Part shown: positions 35,195-44,583 of the stretch, one piece after another
How the letters are laid out: the number at the start of each line of letters is the position of its first letter
Numbering within the stretch: position 1 is the first letter of the stretch
NCBI RefSeq assembly: GCF_013416525.1
Contig: NZ_JACCEM010000004.1
Coordinates: 372,001 to 436,000, forward strand
DNA length: 64,000 nt
Direction of reading: 5' to 3'
Source of the DNA: Parapusillimonas granuli
GTDB taxonomy: Bacteria > Pseudomonadota > Gammaproteobacteria > Burkholderiales > Burkholderiaceae_B
The notes under the pieces: generated by a model
Seen by the model: the letters and a program-made list of their open reading frames with translations, nothing else
Told to the model about the DNA's origin: nothing
Databases searched by the model: none
Program-made: the position numbers and the translations under genes

Positions 35195-35403
35195 TCCACA
35201 ACCGCCTGAACACCCAACCGAATTTCGCTGTGCCCGACGATTTCTACGAGCGCCTCATCGATGCGCATCGCGATCTGAGCACGGAACAAAGCCATGCCAT
35301 GAATGCGGCGCTGGTGCTGCTGCTTTCCAATCACATCGGCGACCTCGACGTCATCTCCGACGCCCTGGACAAGGCCCGGGCCGCGGTCCGGCCCACAGCC
35401 TGA
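35191..35403 (+). CDS. DUF2783 small protein, candidate hydroxylase coupling protein
   Basis: The 70-residue protein has the DUF2783 pattern: 'FYERLIDAHRDLSTEQSHAM' followed by 'AALVLLLSNHIGDLDVI'. It starts with ATG overlapping the hydroxylase stop codon by 4 nt (ATGA) and precedes hmgA by 27 bp. The size and place match MhaB, the small coupling protein of the P. putida 3-hydroxyphenylacetate hydroxylase. I infer that it is the partner of the flavoprotein just upstream. The family itself has no assigned function. Confidence 0.78.
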   Translation: MIHNRLNTQPNFAVPDDFYERLIDAHRDLSTEQSHAMNAALVLLLSNHIGDLDVISDALDKARAAVRPTA

Positions 35404-35430
35404 AGCCTAATCACCTACAGGAACCACGCC

Positions 35431-36732
35431 ATGAGCGACCTCAAATATCAGTCCGGTTTCGGTAATCATTGCGCCACGGAGGCATTGCCGGGCGCCCTGC
35501 CCCAAGGCCGGAATTCCCCGCAAGTCTGCCCTTACGGCCTTTACGCGGAACAGCTGTCCGGCACCGCGTTCACCGTAGCGCGCGCCGAAAACCGCCGTTC
35601 CTGGCTGTACCGCATCCGGCCCACGGCGCTGCAAGGCGCGTTCGAACCCTACGCCGGCGTCACCGGCTGGACCAACACGTTCGGCAGCGGCCCGGTCACG
35701 CCCAACCGCCTGCGCTGGAACCCCCTGGACATCCCCACGGAGCCCACGGACTTCCTGCAAGGCATGCACACCTGGGCCGGCAACGGGCATTGCGACGACC
35801 AGGTCGGCGTCAGCATCAATTTGTATGCCGCCAACCAGTCCATGAAGAACCGCATCTTCTACAACGCCGACGCGGAGATGATGTTCGTGCCCCAGCAAGG
35901 GCGGCTGCGCCTGGCCACCGAGCTCGGGCTGATGGACGTCTCCCCGCTGGAAATCGCCGTCATCCCGCGCGGCGTGCGCTTTCGCGTCGAACTCCCGGAC
36001 GCCGCCGCCCGCGGCTACGTGCTCGAGAACTTCGGCGCGCCCATGCGCCTGCCGGAGCTCGGGCCCATCGGCTCGAACGGCATGGCCAATGCCCGCGATT
36101 TCGAGATCCCGGTCGCCTGGTATGAAGACGTCGAAGGCGAGCACGAGCTGATCGCCAAGTTCACCGGCGGCTTCTGGCGCACCGTGCTCCAGCATTCGCC
36201 GCTGGACGTGGTCGCCTGGCATGGCACGCATGCGCCCTACAAGTACGACCTGCGCAAGTACAACGCCATCGGGTCCATCAGCTACGACCACCCCGATCCC
36301 TGCATCTTCACCGTCCTGACCTCGCCTTCCGACACCCCGGGCGCGGCCAATATGGATTTCGCCATCTTCCCGCCGCGCATCCTGGCCATGGAAAATACGT
36401 TCCGCCCGCCATGGTTCCACCGCAACATCGCCGGCGAATTCATGGGGCTGATCCATGGCGAATACGATGCGAAAGCCGAAGGCTTCACGCCCGGCGGCGC
36501 CAGCCTGCACAACTGCATGTCTCCGCACGGGCCGGACGCGGGCACCTTCGAAAAGGCGTCCACCGCCGATCTCAGCCAGCCCACGTACATCCGCGACACC
36601 ATGGCCTTCATGTTCGAGACTCGGCGCGTCATCCGGCCGACCGATGCGGCCCTGTCGTCCAAGACTCTGCAAAGCAATTATGATGCGGCCTGGTCGGGTC
36701 TGAAGAAGCACTTCAATCCAAACAAGCCTTAA
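35431..36732 (+). CDS. hmgA: homogentisate 1,2-dioxygenase
   Basis: The 433-residue protein starts '[20 protein letters not shown]' and contains '[21 protein letters not shown]', '[18 protein letters not shown]', '[20 protein letters not shown]' and '[11 protein letters not shown]', which hold the His-Glu-His iron site. It opens the homogentisate ring to maleylacetoacetate. The fumarylacetoacetase gene follows 20 bp later. No maleylacetoacetate isomerase is encoded in this operon, so it must be elsewhere or be bypassed with glutathione. Confidence 0.97.
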   Translation: MSDLKYQSGFGNHCATEALPGALPQGRNSPQVCPYGLYAEQLSGTAFTVARAENRRSWLYRIRPTALQGAFEPYAGVTGWTNTFGSGPVTPNRLRWNPLDIPTEPTDFLQGMHTWAGNGHCDDQVGVSINLYAANQSMKNRIFYNADAEMMFVPQQGRLRLATELGLMDVSPLEIAVIPRGVRFRVELPDAAARGYVLENFGAPMRLPELGPIGSNGMANARDFEIPVAWYEDVEGEHELIAKFTGGFWRTVLQHSPLDVVAWHGTHAPYKYDLRKYNAIGSISYDHPDPCIFTVLTSPSDTPGAANMDFAIFPPRILAMENTFRPPWFHRNIAGEFMGLIHGEYDAKAEGFTPGGASLHNCMSPHGPDAGTFEKASTADLSQPTYIRDTMAFMFETRRVIRPTDAALSSKTLQSNYDAAWSGLKKHFNPNKP

Positions 36733-36752
36733 CGTATCGACAGGACCAGTAC

Positions 36753-38072
36753 ATGTCTCACCTCAATGAAACCCACGACCCGGCACTGCAGAGCTGGGTC
36801 GCTTCCGCCAACGTCGCCGACAACGGCTTTCCCATCCAGAACCTGCCGTTCGGCGTATTCCGCCCCGCCGGCGCCAACGACGGCTTCCGCCCCGGCGTCG
36901 CCATCGGCGATTCCGTGCTGGACCTGGCCGCGCTGGCCCGGTTGCAGCCATGGTCGGGCAAGGCGGCCACGGCCCTGGACGCCTGCCAGTCGGACACGCT
37001 GAACGGCCTGATGGCGCTCGATCCCGCGCACTGGTCCGCGCTGCGCCTCGAGCTGTCCCGCGCGCTGCGCGCGGGTTCCGCGCAGCAGACTCGGCTGGAG
37101 CCCCTGCTGCACAAGCTGTCCGGCGTCGAACTGACGCTGCCGGCGCGCATCGGCGACTACACCGACTTCTATATTTCGGTGCATCACGCCACGGCGGTCG
37201 GCAAGCAGTTCCGTCCCGACAACCCCCTGCTGCCCAACTACAAATGGGTGCCCATCGGCTACCACGGCCGCGCGTCCAGCATCGGGGTCTCGGGCCAGAA
37301 GTTCCCGCGCCCGGTAGGCCAGACGCGCCCGTCCACGGAAGGCGGGCAGCCCAACTTCGGCCCCTGCCAGCGCCTGGACTACGAACTGGAGCTCGGCATT
37401 TTCGTGGGCCGGGGCAACGCCCAAGGCGACCGGATAACGATAGGCCAGGCGGAGTCCCATGTTTTCGGGCTGTGCATTCTGAACGATTGGTCGGCGCGCG
37501 ATCTGCAAGCCTGGGAATATCAGCCCTTGGGCCCCTTCCTGGCCAAGAATTTCGCCAGCACGATTTCGCCATGGGTGGTCACGCTGGAAGCCCTGGCGCC
37601 CTTCCGCGTGCCCTTCCAGCGCGACGCGGCCGATCCCCAGCCGCTTCCGTATCTCAGCTCGCCGGAAAACCAGGCGTCGGGCGCTTTCGATATCCAGCTC
37701 CAGGTCTTGCTGAGCACCGAGCAGTCGCGTGCGCAGGGGGCGGCGCCGGCGCCGCTGTCGAGCAGCAATTTCAAGGATGCGTACTGGAACGTGGCGCAGC
37801 TGATCACGCACCACACGGTCAACGGCTGCAATCTGCAGCCGGGCGACCTCCTGGGCACGGGCACGCTGTCGGGGCCCGGGAAGGGGCAGGAGGGCTCGCT
37901 GCTGGAGATCAATGGCGGCGGGAAGCACCCGGTACGGCTGCCCTGGGGCGAAGAGCGCAATTTCCTGGAGGATCACGACGAGGTGATTCTTCGGGCGGCA
38001 TGCCGGAAGGACGGCTACCCGACCATCAGTCTTGGTGAAAGCGCGGGGATGGTGCTGCCGGCCAAGGCGTGA
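36753..38072 (+). CDS. fahA: fumarylacetoacetase
   Basis: The 439-residue protein has the FAH plan: an N-terminal SH3-like domain ('IQNLPFGVFRPAGANDGFRP') and the catalytic domain with 'YTDFYISVHHATAVGKQFRP' (catalytic His), 'LDYELELGIFVGRGN' (metal Glu residues), 'LNDWSARDLQAWEYQPLGPF' and 'LLGTGTLSGPG'. It splits fumarylacetoacetate to fumarate and acetoacetate, the last step of tyrosine and homogentisate degradation. It ends the operon. Confidence 0.97.
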   Translation: MSHLNETHDPALQSWVASANVADNGFPIQNLPFGVFRPAGANDGFRPGVAIGDSVLDLAALARLQPWSGKAATALDACQSDTLNGLMALDPAHWSALRLELSRALRAGSAQQTRLEPLLHKLSGVELTLPARIGDYTDFYISVHHATAVGKQFRPDNPLLPNYKWVPIGYHGRASSIGVSGQKFPRPVGQTRPSTEGGQPNFGPCQRLDYELELGIFVGRGNAQGDRITIGQAESHVFGLCILNDWSARDLQAWEYQPLGPFLAKNFASTISPWVVTLEALAPFRVPFQRDAADPQPLPYLSSPENQASGAFDIQLQVLLSTEQSRAQGAAPAPLSSSNFKDAYWNVAQLITHHTVNGCNLQPGDLLGTGTLSGPGKGQEGSLLEINGGGKHPVRLPWGEERNFLEDHDEVILRAACRKDGYPTISLGESAGMVLPAKA

Positions 38073-38079
38073 TCCGGAT

Positions 38080-38118
38080 GGGCGGGGCTGCGCGCCCATT
38101 GCGCGGCAAGCCCCGCCC
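38080..38118. terminator. hairpin between convergent fahA and the FAD oxidoreductase gene
   Basis: Perfect 10-bp arms GGGCGGGGCT (38080-38089) and AGCCCCGCCC (38109-38118) enclose a GC-rich loop in a 51-bp gap between two converging genes. There is no U-run, so it may serve as a bidirectional, possibly Rho-aided, transcript end. Confidence 0.5.
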
Positions 38119-38123
38119 GCCCA

Positions 38124-39533
38124 TCACAGCACCTTGCCGGGGTTCATCAACCCGCGCGGATCCAGCGCCTGCTTGATACGCCACATCAGCGCCATCTCGA
38201 CCGGGTCCTTGTAGCGCGGCAGCACGTCGCGCTTCAGTTGCCCCACCCCATGCTCCGCACTGATCGAACCATGGAAACGATGCACGCTGTCGTGCACCAG
38301 TTCATAGACGTCGTACTGGCGGGACAGCAATTCTTCTTCCGTATAGACCCCGCCCGGCGCCACGTTGTAATGCAGATTCCCGTCGCCCAGATGGCCGAAG
38401 ATCACGTGCTGGATGCCCGGGAATTTCTTCTGCAGGGCCGCATTGGTGGTCTCGACGAAATCCGCCATGAGCGAGACCGGAATCGATACATCGTGCTTGA
38501 TGCTTTTGCCGAATTCTTTTTCAGACAATGGAATGCTTTCGCGCAGATGCCACAAGGCCTTGCTCTGCGTGATGTTCTCGGCGATCACCGCGTCCCGGGC
38601 CAGGCCGGCTTCCAGCATGTCGCCCACCACCGCCTCGAAGCGCTCGCGGGCATGGTCGGCGCTCTCGCTGTCGGACAGCTCGAGCAGCGCGTACCAAGGC
38701 ATGGCGGCGGAGGGGCCCTCGAATGGAATGCGTTGCTGGGGATAGCACTTGACCACGCCTTGCAGGCAGTTGCCGGCGATGAGCTCGAAGCCGGTCAGTG
38801 CGGCGCCGAAGCCTTTGCGGGCCCGCGACAGCACCGTGACGGCGTCCCTGACGGATTCCAGCGCGAGCAAGGCCGTGCATGATGCGACCGGCAAGGGATA
38901 GAGCTTCAGGGAGGCGGCGGTAATGATGCCCAGCGTGCCTTCGCTTCCGACATACAGATTGCGCAAGTCATACCCGGTGTTGTCCTTGCGCAGCCCCCGC
39001 AGGCCGTGCAGCACCTCGCCTTCGGCGGTGACGACTTCCAGGCCCAGGACCAGGTCGCGGGCATTGCCGTAGCGCAGCACCTGGGTGCCGCCGGCGTTGG
39101 TGGCCAGGTTGCCGCCTATGGTGCAGCTGCCTTCCGCCGCCAGGCTGAGCGGAAAGAGGCGGTCCGCCTCGCGGGCCGCCTGCTGCACGGCTTGGAGAAT
39201 GCAGCCCGCTTCGGCCACCATGGTGTCGTTGTCGGTATCGATGCCGCGCACGCGGTTCAATCTTGCGAGCGAGATCACCACCGCCTCGCCGCTGTCATCG
39301 GGCGTGGCGCCGCCGCACAAGCCCGTATTGCCGCCCTGCGGCACCATGGGAATGTTGTTGGCCGCGCACCAGCGCACCACCTGCGCGACTTCGTCCGTCG
39401 TGCCGGGCTTGGCGACGGCCAGCGCGGCGCCGCTGTAGCGGCCGCGCCAGTCGACCGTGTAGGGCTTCGCATCTTCCCCGGCCAGCACGTGCTGCGTACC
39501 GAGGATCCGAACCAGTTCGTCTATTTGACTCAT
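38124..39533 (-). CDS. FAD-binding D-2-hydroxyacid dehydrogenase (GlcD/D2HGDH family)
   Basis: The 469-residue flavoprotein has a PCMH FAD-binding domain ('VPQGGNTGLCGGATPDDSG', 'EGSCTIGGNLATNAGGTQVL', 'YVGSEGTLGIITAASLKLYP') and a GlcD-like C-terminal domain with the metal-site motif 'FGHLGDGNLHYNVAP' and 'SAEHGVGQLKR'. It oxidises a D-2-hydroxyacid such as D-lactate or D-2-hydroxyglutarate. The last is a by-product of SerA, which is encoded in this window but not nearby. The ATG at 39533 has GGAAGG upstream; the extension to 39644 is not conserved. Confidence 0.88.
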   Translation of the reverse strand: MSQIDELVRILGTQHVLAGEDAKPYTVDWRGRYSGAALAVAKPGTTDEVAQVVRWCAANNIPMVPQGGNTGLCGGATPDDSGEAVVISLARLNRVRGIDTDNDTMVAEAGCILQAVQQAAREADRLFPLSLAAEGSCTIGGNLATNAGGTQVLRYGNARDLVLGLEVVTAEGEVLHGLRGLRKDNTGYDLRNLYVGSEGTLGIITAASLKLYPLPVASCTALLALESVRDAVTVLSRARKGFGAALTGFELIAGNCLQGVVKCYPQQRIPFEGPSAAMPWYALLELSDSESADHARERFEAVVGDMLEAGLARDAVIAENITQSKALWHLRESIPLSEKEFGKSIKHDVSIPVSLMADFVETTNAALQKKFPGIQHVIFGHLGDGNLHYNVAPGGVYTEEELLSRQYDVYELVHDSVHRFHGSISAEHGVGQLKRDVLPRYKDPVEMALMWRIKQALDPRGLMNPGKVL

Positions 39534-39675
39534 CGTGCGCCTTCCGAAATTCAATGTGACGGCCATTTTAAAGCAGAGACCCGCGCCCATGCCGTGCACG
39601 GCGCGGCCGCGCGGGCATTTCAGCGCGGAATCCGGGATAATCATATCTACAGGATGAATTCTTCAAGGACAGCTC

Positions 39676-41067
39676 GTGACCACCAGCCCCCCCCTGCCAA
39701 CCGCGGTTTTCAAAGCATACGACATTCGCGGCATCGTGCCCGATCAACTGAACCCCGATTTCGCCCATGCGCTCGGGCTCGCCCTGGCCCAGCGGGCGCG
39801 GGCCGAAGGCGTCGAAGCCATGGTCGTCGGCTACGATGGCCGCCATAGCAGTCCCGGCCTGGCGGAAGGGCTGCAGAAGGGCTTGCTGGCGGGCGGCATC
39901 GACACCATCGATCTGGGCATGGTTCCCACTCCCCTCGTGTACTTCGCCGCGCACACCCAGCACACCGGGTCCGGGGTCGCCATCACCGGCAGCCACAATC
40001 CGCCCGCCTACAACGGCTTCAAAATGATGCTGGGCGGCAAGACGCTGTTCGGGGACGGCATACAGCAGCTGCGCGCCATCATGGAAAACCTCGATCCCAT
40101 CGACGGCATAGCGCCGGGCACACGCCGGGAGTTGAATCTGCTGGATGCTTATGTGCAGTACATCAGCAGCACCATCAAGCTCGCCCGCCCCATGAAGATC
40201 GCCATCGATTGCGGCAATGGCGTGGGCGGCGTCGTTGCCCGGCGCCTGTACGAGTCGCTGGGCTGCACGGTCGACCCGCTGTTTTGTGAGGTGGACGGCA
40301 ACTTTCCCAACCATCATCCCGATCCGGCCGACCCGCACAATCTGCAGGACCTGATCCGTCACGTGCAGGAAAGCGATTGCGAGCTCGGGCTGGCGTTCGA
40401 CGGCGACGCCGACCGCCTGGGCGTGGTGACCAAATCGGGGGAAATCATCTGGCCCGACCGCCAGTTGATCCTGTACGCGCGCGACGTCCTCAAGCGCGAG
40501 CCGGGGGCCACCATCATCTTCGACGTAAAGTGCAGCCGCCATGTGGCGCGCGCCATCAAGCAGGCCTCCGGCCGGCCGGTCATGTGGCAAACGGGGCATT
40601 CGATGATCAAGGCGAAGCTGGCGGAAACGGGCGCGCCGCTGGCGGGCGAAATGAGCGGCCACATCTTTTTCAAGGAGCGCTGGTTCGGTTTCGACGACGG
40701 CCTCTACACCGGCGCGCGCCTGCTGGAAATCCTTTCGGAGCATGAAAACCCGTCGGCTGTCCTGGAAGACCTTCCGCAGGACATTTCCACGCCCGAGATC
40801 AAGCTGGAGATGTCGGAAGGCGAGCCCCATGCCTTGATCGAGCGCCTGCAAAATGAAGGCAAGTTTCCTTCGGCCAGCAGCATCAGCACCATAGACGGCG
40901 TGCGCGCCGAGTACGCGGACGGTTTCGGCCTGGCTCGCGCGTCCAACACCACGCCGGTGGTCGTCCTGCGCTTCGAGGGCGACAGCCCCGAAGACCTGGA
41001 GCGCATCAAAGCGGAGTTCCGCGCGGCTCTCGTCGCCGTCGCTCCCGGCATCACGCTGCCGTTTTGA
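39676..41067 (+). CDS. manB: phosphomannomutase/phosphoglucomutase
   Basis: The 463-residue enzyme of the alpha-D-phosphohexomutase family has the start 'VFKAYDIRGIVPDQLNPDFA', the phosphoserine loop 'GVAITGSHNPPAYNGFKMML', the Mg-binding 'AFDGDADRLGVV' and the sugar-binding 'GEMSGHIFF'. It interconverts hexose 1- and 6-phosphates for sugar-nucleotide synthesis and so supplies surface polysaccharides, whose gene cluster converges on it. The start is GTG. The name could equally be algC; substrate preference cannot be read directly. Confidence 0.92.
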   Translation: MTTSPPLPTAVFKAYDIRGIVPDQLNPDFAHALGLALAQRARAEGVEAMVVGYDGRHSSPGLAEGLQKGLLAGGIDTIDLGMVPTPLVYFAAHTQHTGSGVAITGSHNPPAYNGFKMMLGGKTLFGDGIQQLRAIMENLDPIDGIAPGTRRELNLLDAYVQYISSTIKLARPMKIAIDCGNGVGGVVARRLYESLGCTVDPLFCEVDGNFPNHHPDPADPHNLQDLIRHVQESDCELGLAFDGDADRLGVVTKSGEIIWPDRQLILYARDVLKREPGATIIFDVKCSRHVARAIKQASGRPVMWQTGHSMIKAKLAETGAPLAGEMSGHIFFKERWFGFDDGLYTGARLLEILSEHENPSAVLEDLPQDISTPEIKLEMSEGEPHALIERLQNEGKFPSASSISTIDGVRAEYADGFGLARASNTTPVVVLRFEGDSPEDLERIKAEFRAALVAVAPGITLPF

Positions 41068-41101
41068 GCGGCGGGCGGGGGTCTGGCGCGATGCCCCGCC
41101 G

Positions 41102-43453
41102 CTACGCTTCCAAGGCGCCGGCATCGGCGCCCCGCCCCGGCAACAACTCCGCATAAATGGCCAGATGCGCCTCGACCACCTTGCGGATGTCGAACTCGGC
41201 CTCCGCCAGGGCACGCCCCGCCGCCCCCATCTGCCTGCGCAACGGCGCATCGCCCGCCAAACGCGATACCGCGTCCGCCAATGCGCGCGCGTCCCGGGCC
41301 GGCACCAGCACGCCCGAGACTCCGGGCTCGATCGCATCCCGGCAGCCCGGCACGTCCGTCGTCACCACCGCGCGCCCGCAGGCCGCCGCCTCGACCAAGG
41401 ATTTCGGCAGGCCCTCCCGATATGAAGGCAGCACCGCGATGTGGGCCCCCGCATACAGATCGGCGACGTCCTTGCGTTCGCCCAGGCATTCCACCACGCC
41501 TTCCTGCTTCCAGCGGTCGAATTCGGCGTCGCTGATGCTGGCCGGGTTGCCGGGGTCAGGCGAACCGGCCAGCACCCAGCGCAGCGCCGTGGCTTCGCTC
41601 GCGGCAAGCCTGGCGGCCTGCACGAATTCCACCACGCCCTTGTCTTTCAATAACCGCGCGACCATGATGGCGCGCACCGGGCCGTCGGGCTCGGGCTTCA
41701 TGGGGAAGGCGGCCAGATCCACGCCGGATCCGCGTATCAGCACCGCCTGGCGCGCCTTGACCACGCCGGCCCGCATCAGCACGCCGCGGTCGCTCTCGTT
41801 CTGAAAGATGACGCGGCTGTTGCCGTGGCCCAATGCCAGCTTGTACAGGAAGGTGGCCGCCGTTCTCAGGAAATCGAACCCGCCGGGCTTGCGCATGAAG
41901 ATGAAGCCCAGCCCCGATACCGCGGCCACGTAGGCGCGCACCCCGGCAAGCCTGGCGGCGATGCCCCCGTAGAGCACCGGCTTGATGGTCACCGCATGCA
42001 CGAGGTCCGGGCGCAGGCGGCGAAACAGGCGCCAGAGCGCATGCAGGCTGCTGAGTTCTTCGATGGGATTCCGGCCGCTGCGCGACATGGGGATCACGTG
42101 ATGCGGAAAACCGTGTGCGGTGATGGCGGTGACCGCGGCGCCGTCCATGGTTGCGACGTGCACCTCGTACCCGGCCTGCCGCGCACCCAGCGCCACCGGC
42201 AAACGATGCGACAGGAAGAAGGCGGGATTGTTCACCACGAACAGCAGCCGCGGCCGCGCGGGCGCGTCGGGCATTCCGGCCGGCCGGCCGGCACGTGGGA
42301 AATCCATGGCCAGTCGCTGCCAGACGGCCTGGTAGGCCTGCACCATGGCGTTCAGGCTGTAGCGGGCCGCCACGCTGTTGCGGCCCCGTTCGAGCCGCTC
42401 GGCGTGCCCGGGAGCGGAAAGGTCGAGCACCGCCGCGCCGACGGCCTGCGCGAGCGACCGCGGATCGCGCGGCGGCACGACCCAGCCGGCATCGCCGACG
42501 ATGGCGGCGGCGTCGCCCACGTCCGTCACCACGCAGGCCACGCCGCTGGCCATGGCTTCGGCCACCACGTTGGGAAACCCTTCCGCGCGGCTCGACAGCA
42601 CGTGGACATCCAGGCCGTTCATGAGCGCCGGCACGTCGTCGCGGCGCCCCATCAGTATCGTGCGGCCGCGCACGCCATGGCGGTCCAGCAGCCCCGCGAG
42701 CTCGGCATTGGCGGCGTCCATGCCGTCTCCGATCAGCACGCAGCGCAAATCCGGCTGCGTCTTCAGGCAAAGAGAGAAGGCTTCGATCAGATTGGCGTGG
42801 TCTTTCAGGGGATTCCAGCGCGCGACGGCCCCGATCACCGGCGCATCACGCGCCACGCCCCATTGCGCGCGCACCCGCGCCCGGGCGTCGGCGTCCGGAC
42901 GCCAGCGCGACAAGTCATAGCCATTGGGAATGACGAGCAGGCGGTCGGACCGGTAGCCCCATCCACGGTGGCGGTCCGCGGCATCCCGCGCGCAGCTGAC
43001 GATCACCTGCGGCACCAGGCCGGACAGCCAGGCGCAAACCCGGGGCAGCGCCCGGGCCGAGCGGCTGCCCTTGCTCAGGTCCGCCCCGGAATTGCGTATG
43101 CCCCAGGATACCGCCTTGATTCCCGCCAGCCGGGCGGCCACGCCCCCCAGCAGGTCCGCGTGATACATCCACGTCTGCACCACGTCGGGCCGCAGCTCGC
43201 GCAGCAGCCGGAACAAGCGCCACAGGCCTTTCACGGCGCCTTGCTTCATGTGCAGGGCGTGCACGGCAATGCCCGCCTCACGCAAGCGCGCGCCGAACAC
43301 GCCCTCGTCGCCCAGCGAGACCACGATATGTTCCTGCGCCTGCTCCGGTGCCGTGACCAGGCGGTGAAGAACCGTCTCGGCGCCGCCCTGGCCCAGGCCC
43401 GAAATGATATGGACGACGCGGATGGCCGTGGCGGGACGCTGCGCCGCGCTCAT
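41102..43453 (-). CDS. tandem two-domain family 4 glycosyltransferase (fusion)
   Basis: The 783-residue reading frame holds two complete GT4 (GT-B fold) enzymes. Domain 1 (about 1-385) has 'VVHIISGLGQGGAETVLHRL' and 'LSSRAEGFPNVVAEAMASG'. Domain 2 (about 400-775) starts 'RLLFVVNNPAFFLSHRLPVA', the usual N-terminus of a free-standing enzyme, and ends with 'PSYREGLPKSLVEAAACGRA'. Both keep the E-x7-E motif. They likely add two successive sugars to the same repeat unit. The ATG overlaps the next gene's stop as ATGA. A missing stop codon through sequencing error is possible but there is no frame change at the joint. Confidence 0.85.
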   Translation of the reverse strand: MSAAQRPATAIRVVHIISGLGQGGAETVLHRLVTAPEQAQEHIVVSLGDEGVFGARLREAGIAVHALHMKQGAVKGLWRLFRLLRELRPDVVQTWMYHADLLGGVAARLAGIKAVSWGIRNSGADLSKGSRSARALPRVCAWLSGLVPQVIVSCARDAADRHRGWGYRSDRLLVIPNGYDLSRWRPDADARARVRAQWGVARDAPVIGAVARWNPLKDHANLIEAFSLCLKTQPDLRCVLIGDGMDAANAELAGLLDRHGVRGRTILMGRRDDVPALMNGLDVHVLSSRAEGFPNVVAEAMASGVACVVTDVGDAAAIVGDAGWVVPPRDPRSLAQAVGAAVLDLSAPGHAERLERGRNSVAARYSLNAMVQAYQAVWQRLAMDFPRAGRPAGMPDAPARPRLLFVVNNPAFFLSHRLPVALGARQAGYEVHVATMDGAAVTAITAHGFPHHVIPMSRSGRNPIEELSSLHALWRLFRRLRPDLVHAVTIKPVLYGGIAARLAGVRAYVAAVSGLGFIFMRKPGGFDFLRTAATFLYKLALGHGNSRVIFQNESDRGVLMRAGVVKARQAVLIRGSGVDLAAFPMKPEPDGPVRAIMVARLLKDKGVVEFVQAARLAASEATALRWVLAGSPDPGNPASISDAEFDRWKQEGVVECLGERKDVADLYAGAHIAVLPSYREGLPKSLVEAAACGRAVVTTDVPGCRDAIEPGVSGVLVPARDARALADAVSRLAGDAPLRRQMGAAGRALAEAEFDIRKVVEAHLAIYAELLPGRGADAGALEA

Positions 43454-44583
43454 GCCGGCCGCTCCGTGTCGGCCGGCTGCATCGCGCGCGCGAACACGCC
43501 GTCCCACTGGGCCAAGATGCCCGGCAAGCCGTAGCGCTCGCGCACGGAGGCCGCCGCGCGGCGGCCCATGACATCGCGCAGCGTGGGGTCGCTCATCAAT
43601 TGCTCCAGGGCGTTGCACAGCGCGGGCTGGTCGCCCAGCGGAGCCAGCAAGGCGTACTTGCCGCCCTCGCTGATCTCGCGCGGGCCGCTGGGGCAGTCGA
43701 CGCTGACGCACGCCCGCCCCAGGGCCATGGCTTCGAGCAGCACGTTGGGAAAGCCCTCGACTTCGGACGTCATGGCGAATACGTCCGCCTTGACGACTTC
43801 TTCCCAGGGCTGCTCGGTGCGCCCCGGCAAGGAAACCCGGGACGCGAGGCCCGATGCTTGAACGAGCTGCTCGAGATTCTTTCTTTCAGGCCCCTCCCCC
43901 CATATGACCAAGTCCCAATCGGGATAAGCCTCGGCCAGGGCCGAGAACGCCTGGATGAGGGCGTCGAAGCGCTTGCTGGGCACCAGCCGGCCCATGCCCA
44001 GCAGCCGATAGCGCCGCGGCCAGGACACCACTTCGGCCTGGCCGACCTCGTCGATGCCGGGCGGCAGCGGGTTGGGCACGACGGCGATGTCCTTGAGCCC
44101 GGGCACCATGGCGCGGAAGGCGTCCACGCTGTCCCGGGACTGCAGCACCACGGTGGTCGCGCGGGGATACAGCGAGCGGCGCAGCCGCTTGAGCGTATCG
44201 CTCGCGCTGCTGCTGAATGCCGGATTGGTCCGCTCGCAAACGATGACGGGGATTTTCATGCCGCGCGTGGCCGAGAGCACGACTACGTTGACGTTGGTCA
44301 GGAAGGATACGATGACGTCCGGTTCGACCTCCCGGATCAGCCGCCGGACCGCGAACCACTTGCTGACGCTGGGCAGCAGCCTGCGGCCCAGCCAGCTCAT
44401 GCGGTCCGCCAGCCAGACCAGGCGCACCGCCGGATTCAGGTGATAGAAGCAAGTGCCTTTCCTGGTATAAGTGGGCACCAGCGTCACGCTGTCGCCGCGC
44501 CGCGCCCATGCGCTGGACAGGGTGGCGGCCACTCTTTCCGCGCCGCCGGCATGCATGGAGCTGACGAAGAACAGTATTTTCAT
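43450..44583 (-). CDS. family 4 glycosyltransferase
   Basis: The 377-residue enzyme starts 'MKILFFVSSMHAGGAERVAA', has 'LGMGRLVPSKRFDALIQAF' at the start of the C-terminal Rossmann domain and 'SEVEGFPNVLLEAMALGRAC' as the nucleotide-sugar-binding E-x7-E motif. It adds one sugar to the growing polysaccharide unit on the cytoplasmic face of the membrane. It overlaps the asnB-like gene (ATGA) and the fused glycosyltransferase, so the three are translated in series. Donor and linkage are unknown. Confidence 0.9.
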   Translation of the reverse strand: MKILFFVSSMHAGGAERVAATLSSAWARRGDSVTLVPTYTRKGTCFYHLNPAVRLVWLADRMSWLGRRLLPSVSKWFAVRRLIREVEPDVIVSFLTNVNVVVLSATRGMKIPVIVCERTNPAFSSSASDTLKRLRRSLYPRATTVVLQSRDSVDAFRAMVPGLKDIAVVPNPLPPGIDEVGQAEVVSWPRRYRLLGMGRLVPSKRFDALIQAFSALAEAYPDWDLVIWGEGPERKNLEQLVQASGLASRVSLPGRTEQPWEEVVKADVFAMTSEVEGFPNVLLEAMALGRACVSVDCPSGPREISEGGKYALLAPLGDQPALCNALEQLMSDPTLRDVMGRRAAASVRERYGLPGILAQWDGVFARAMQPADTERPA

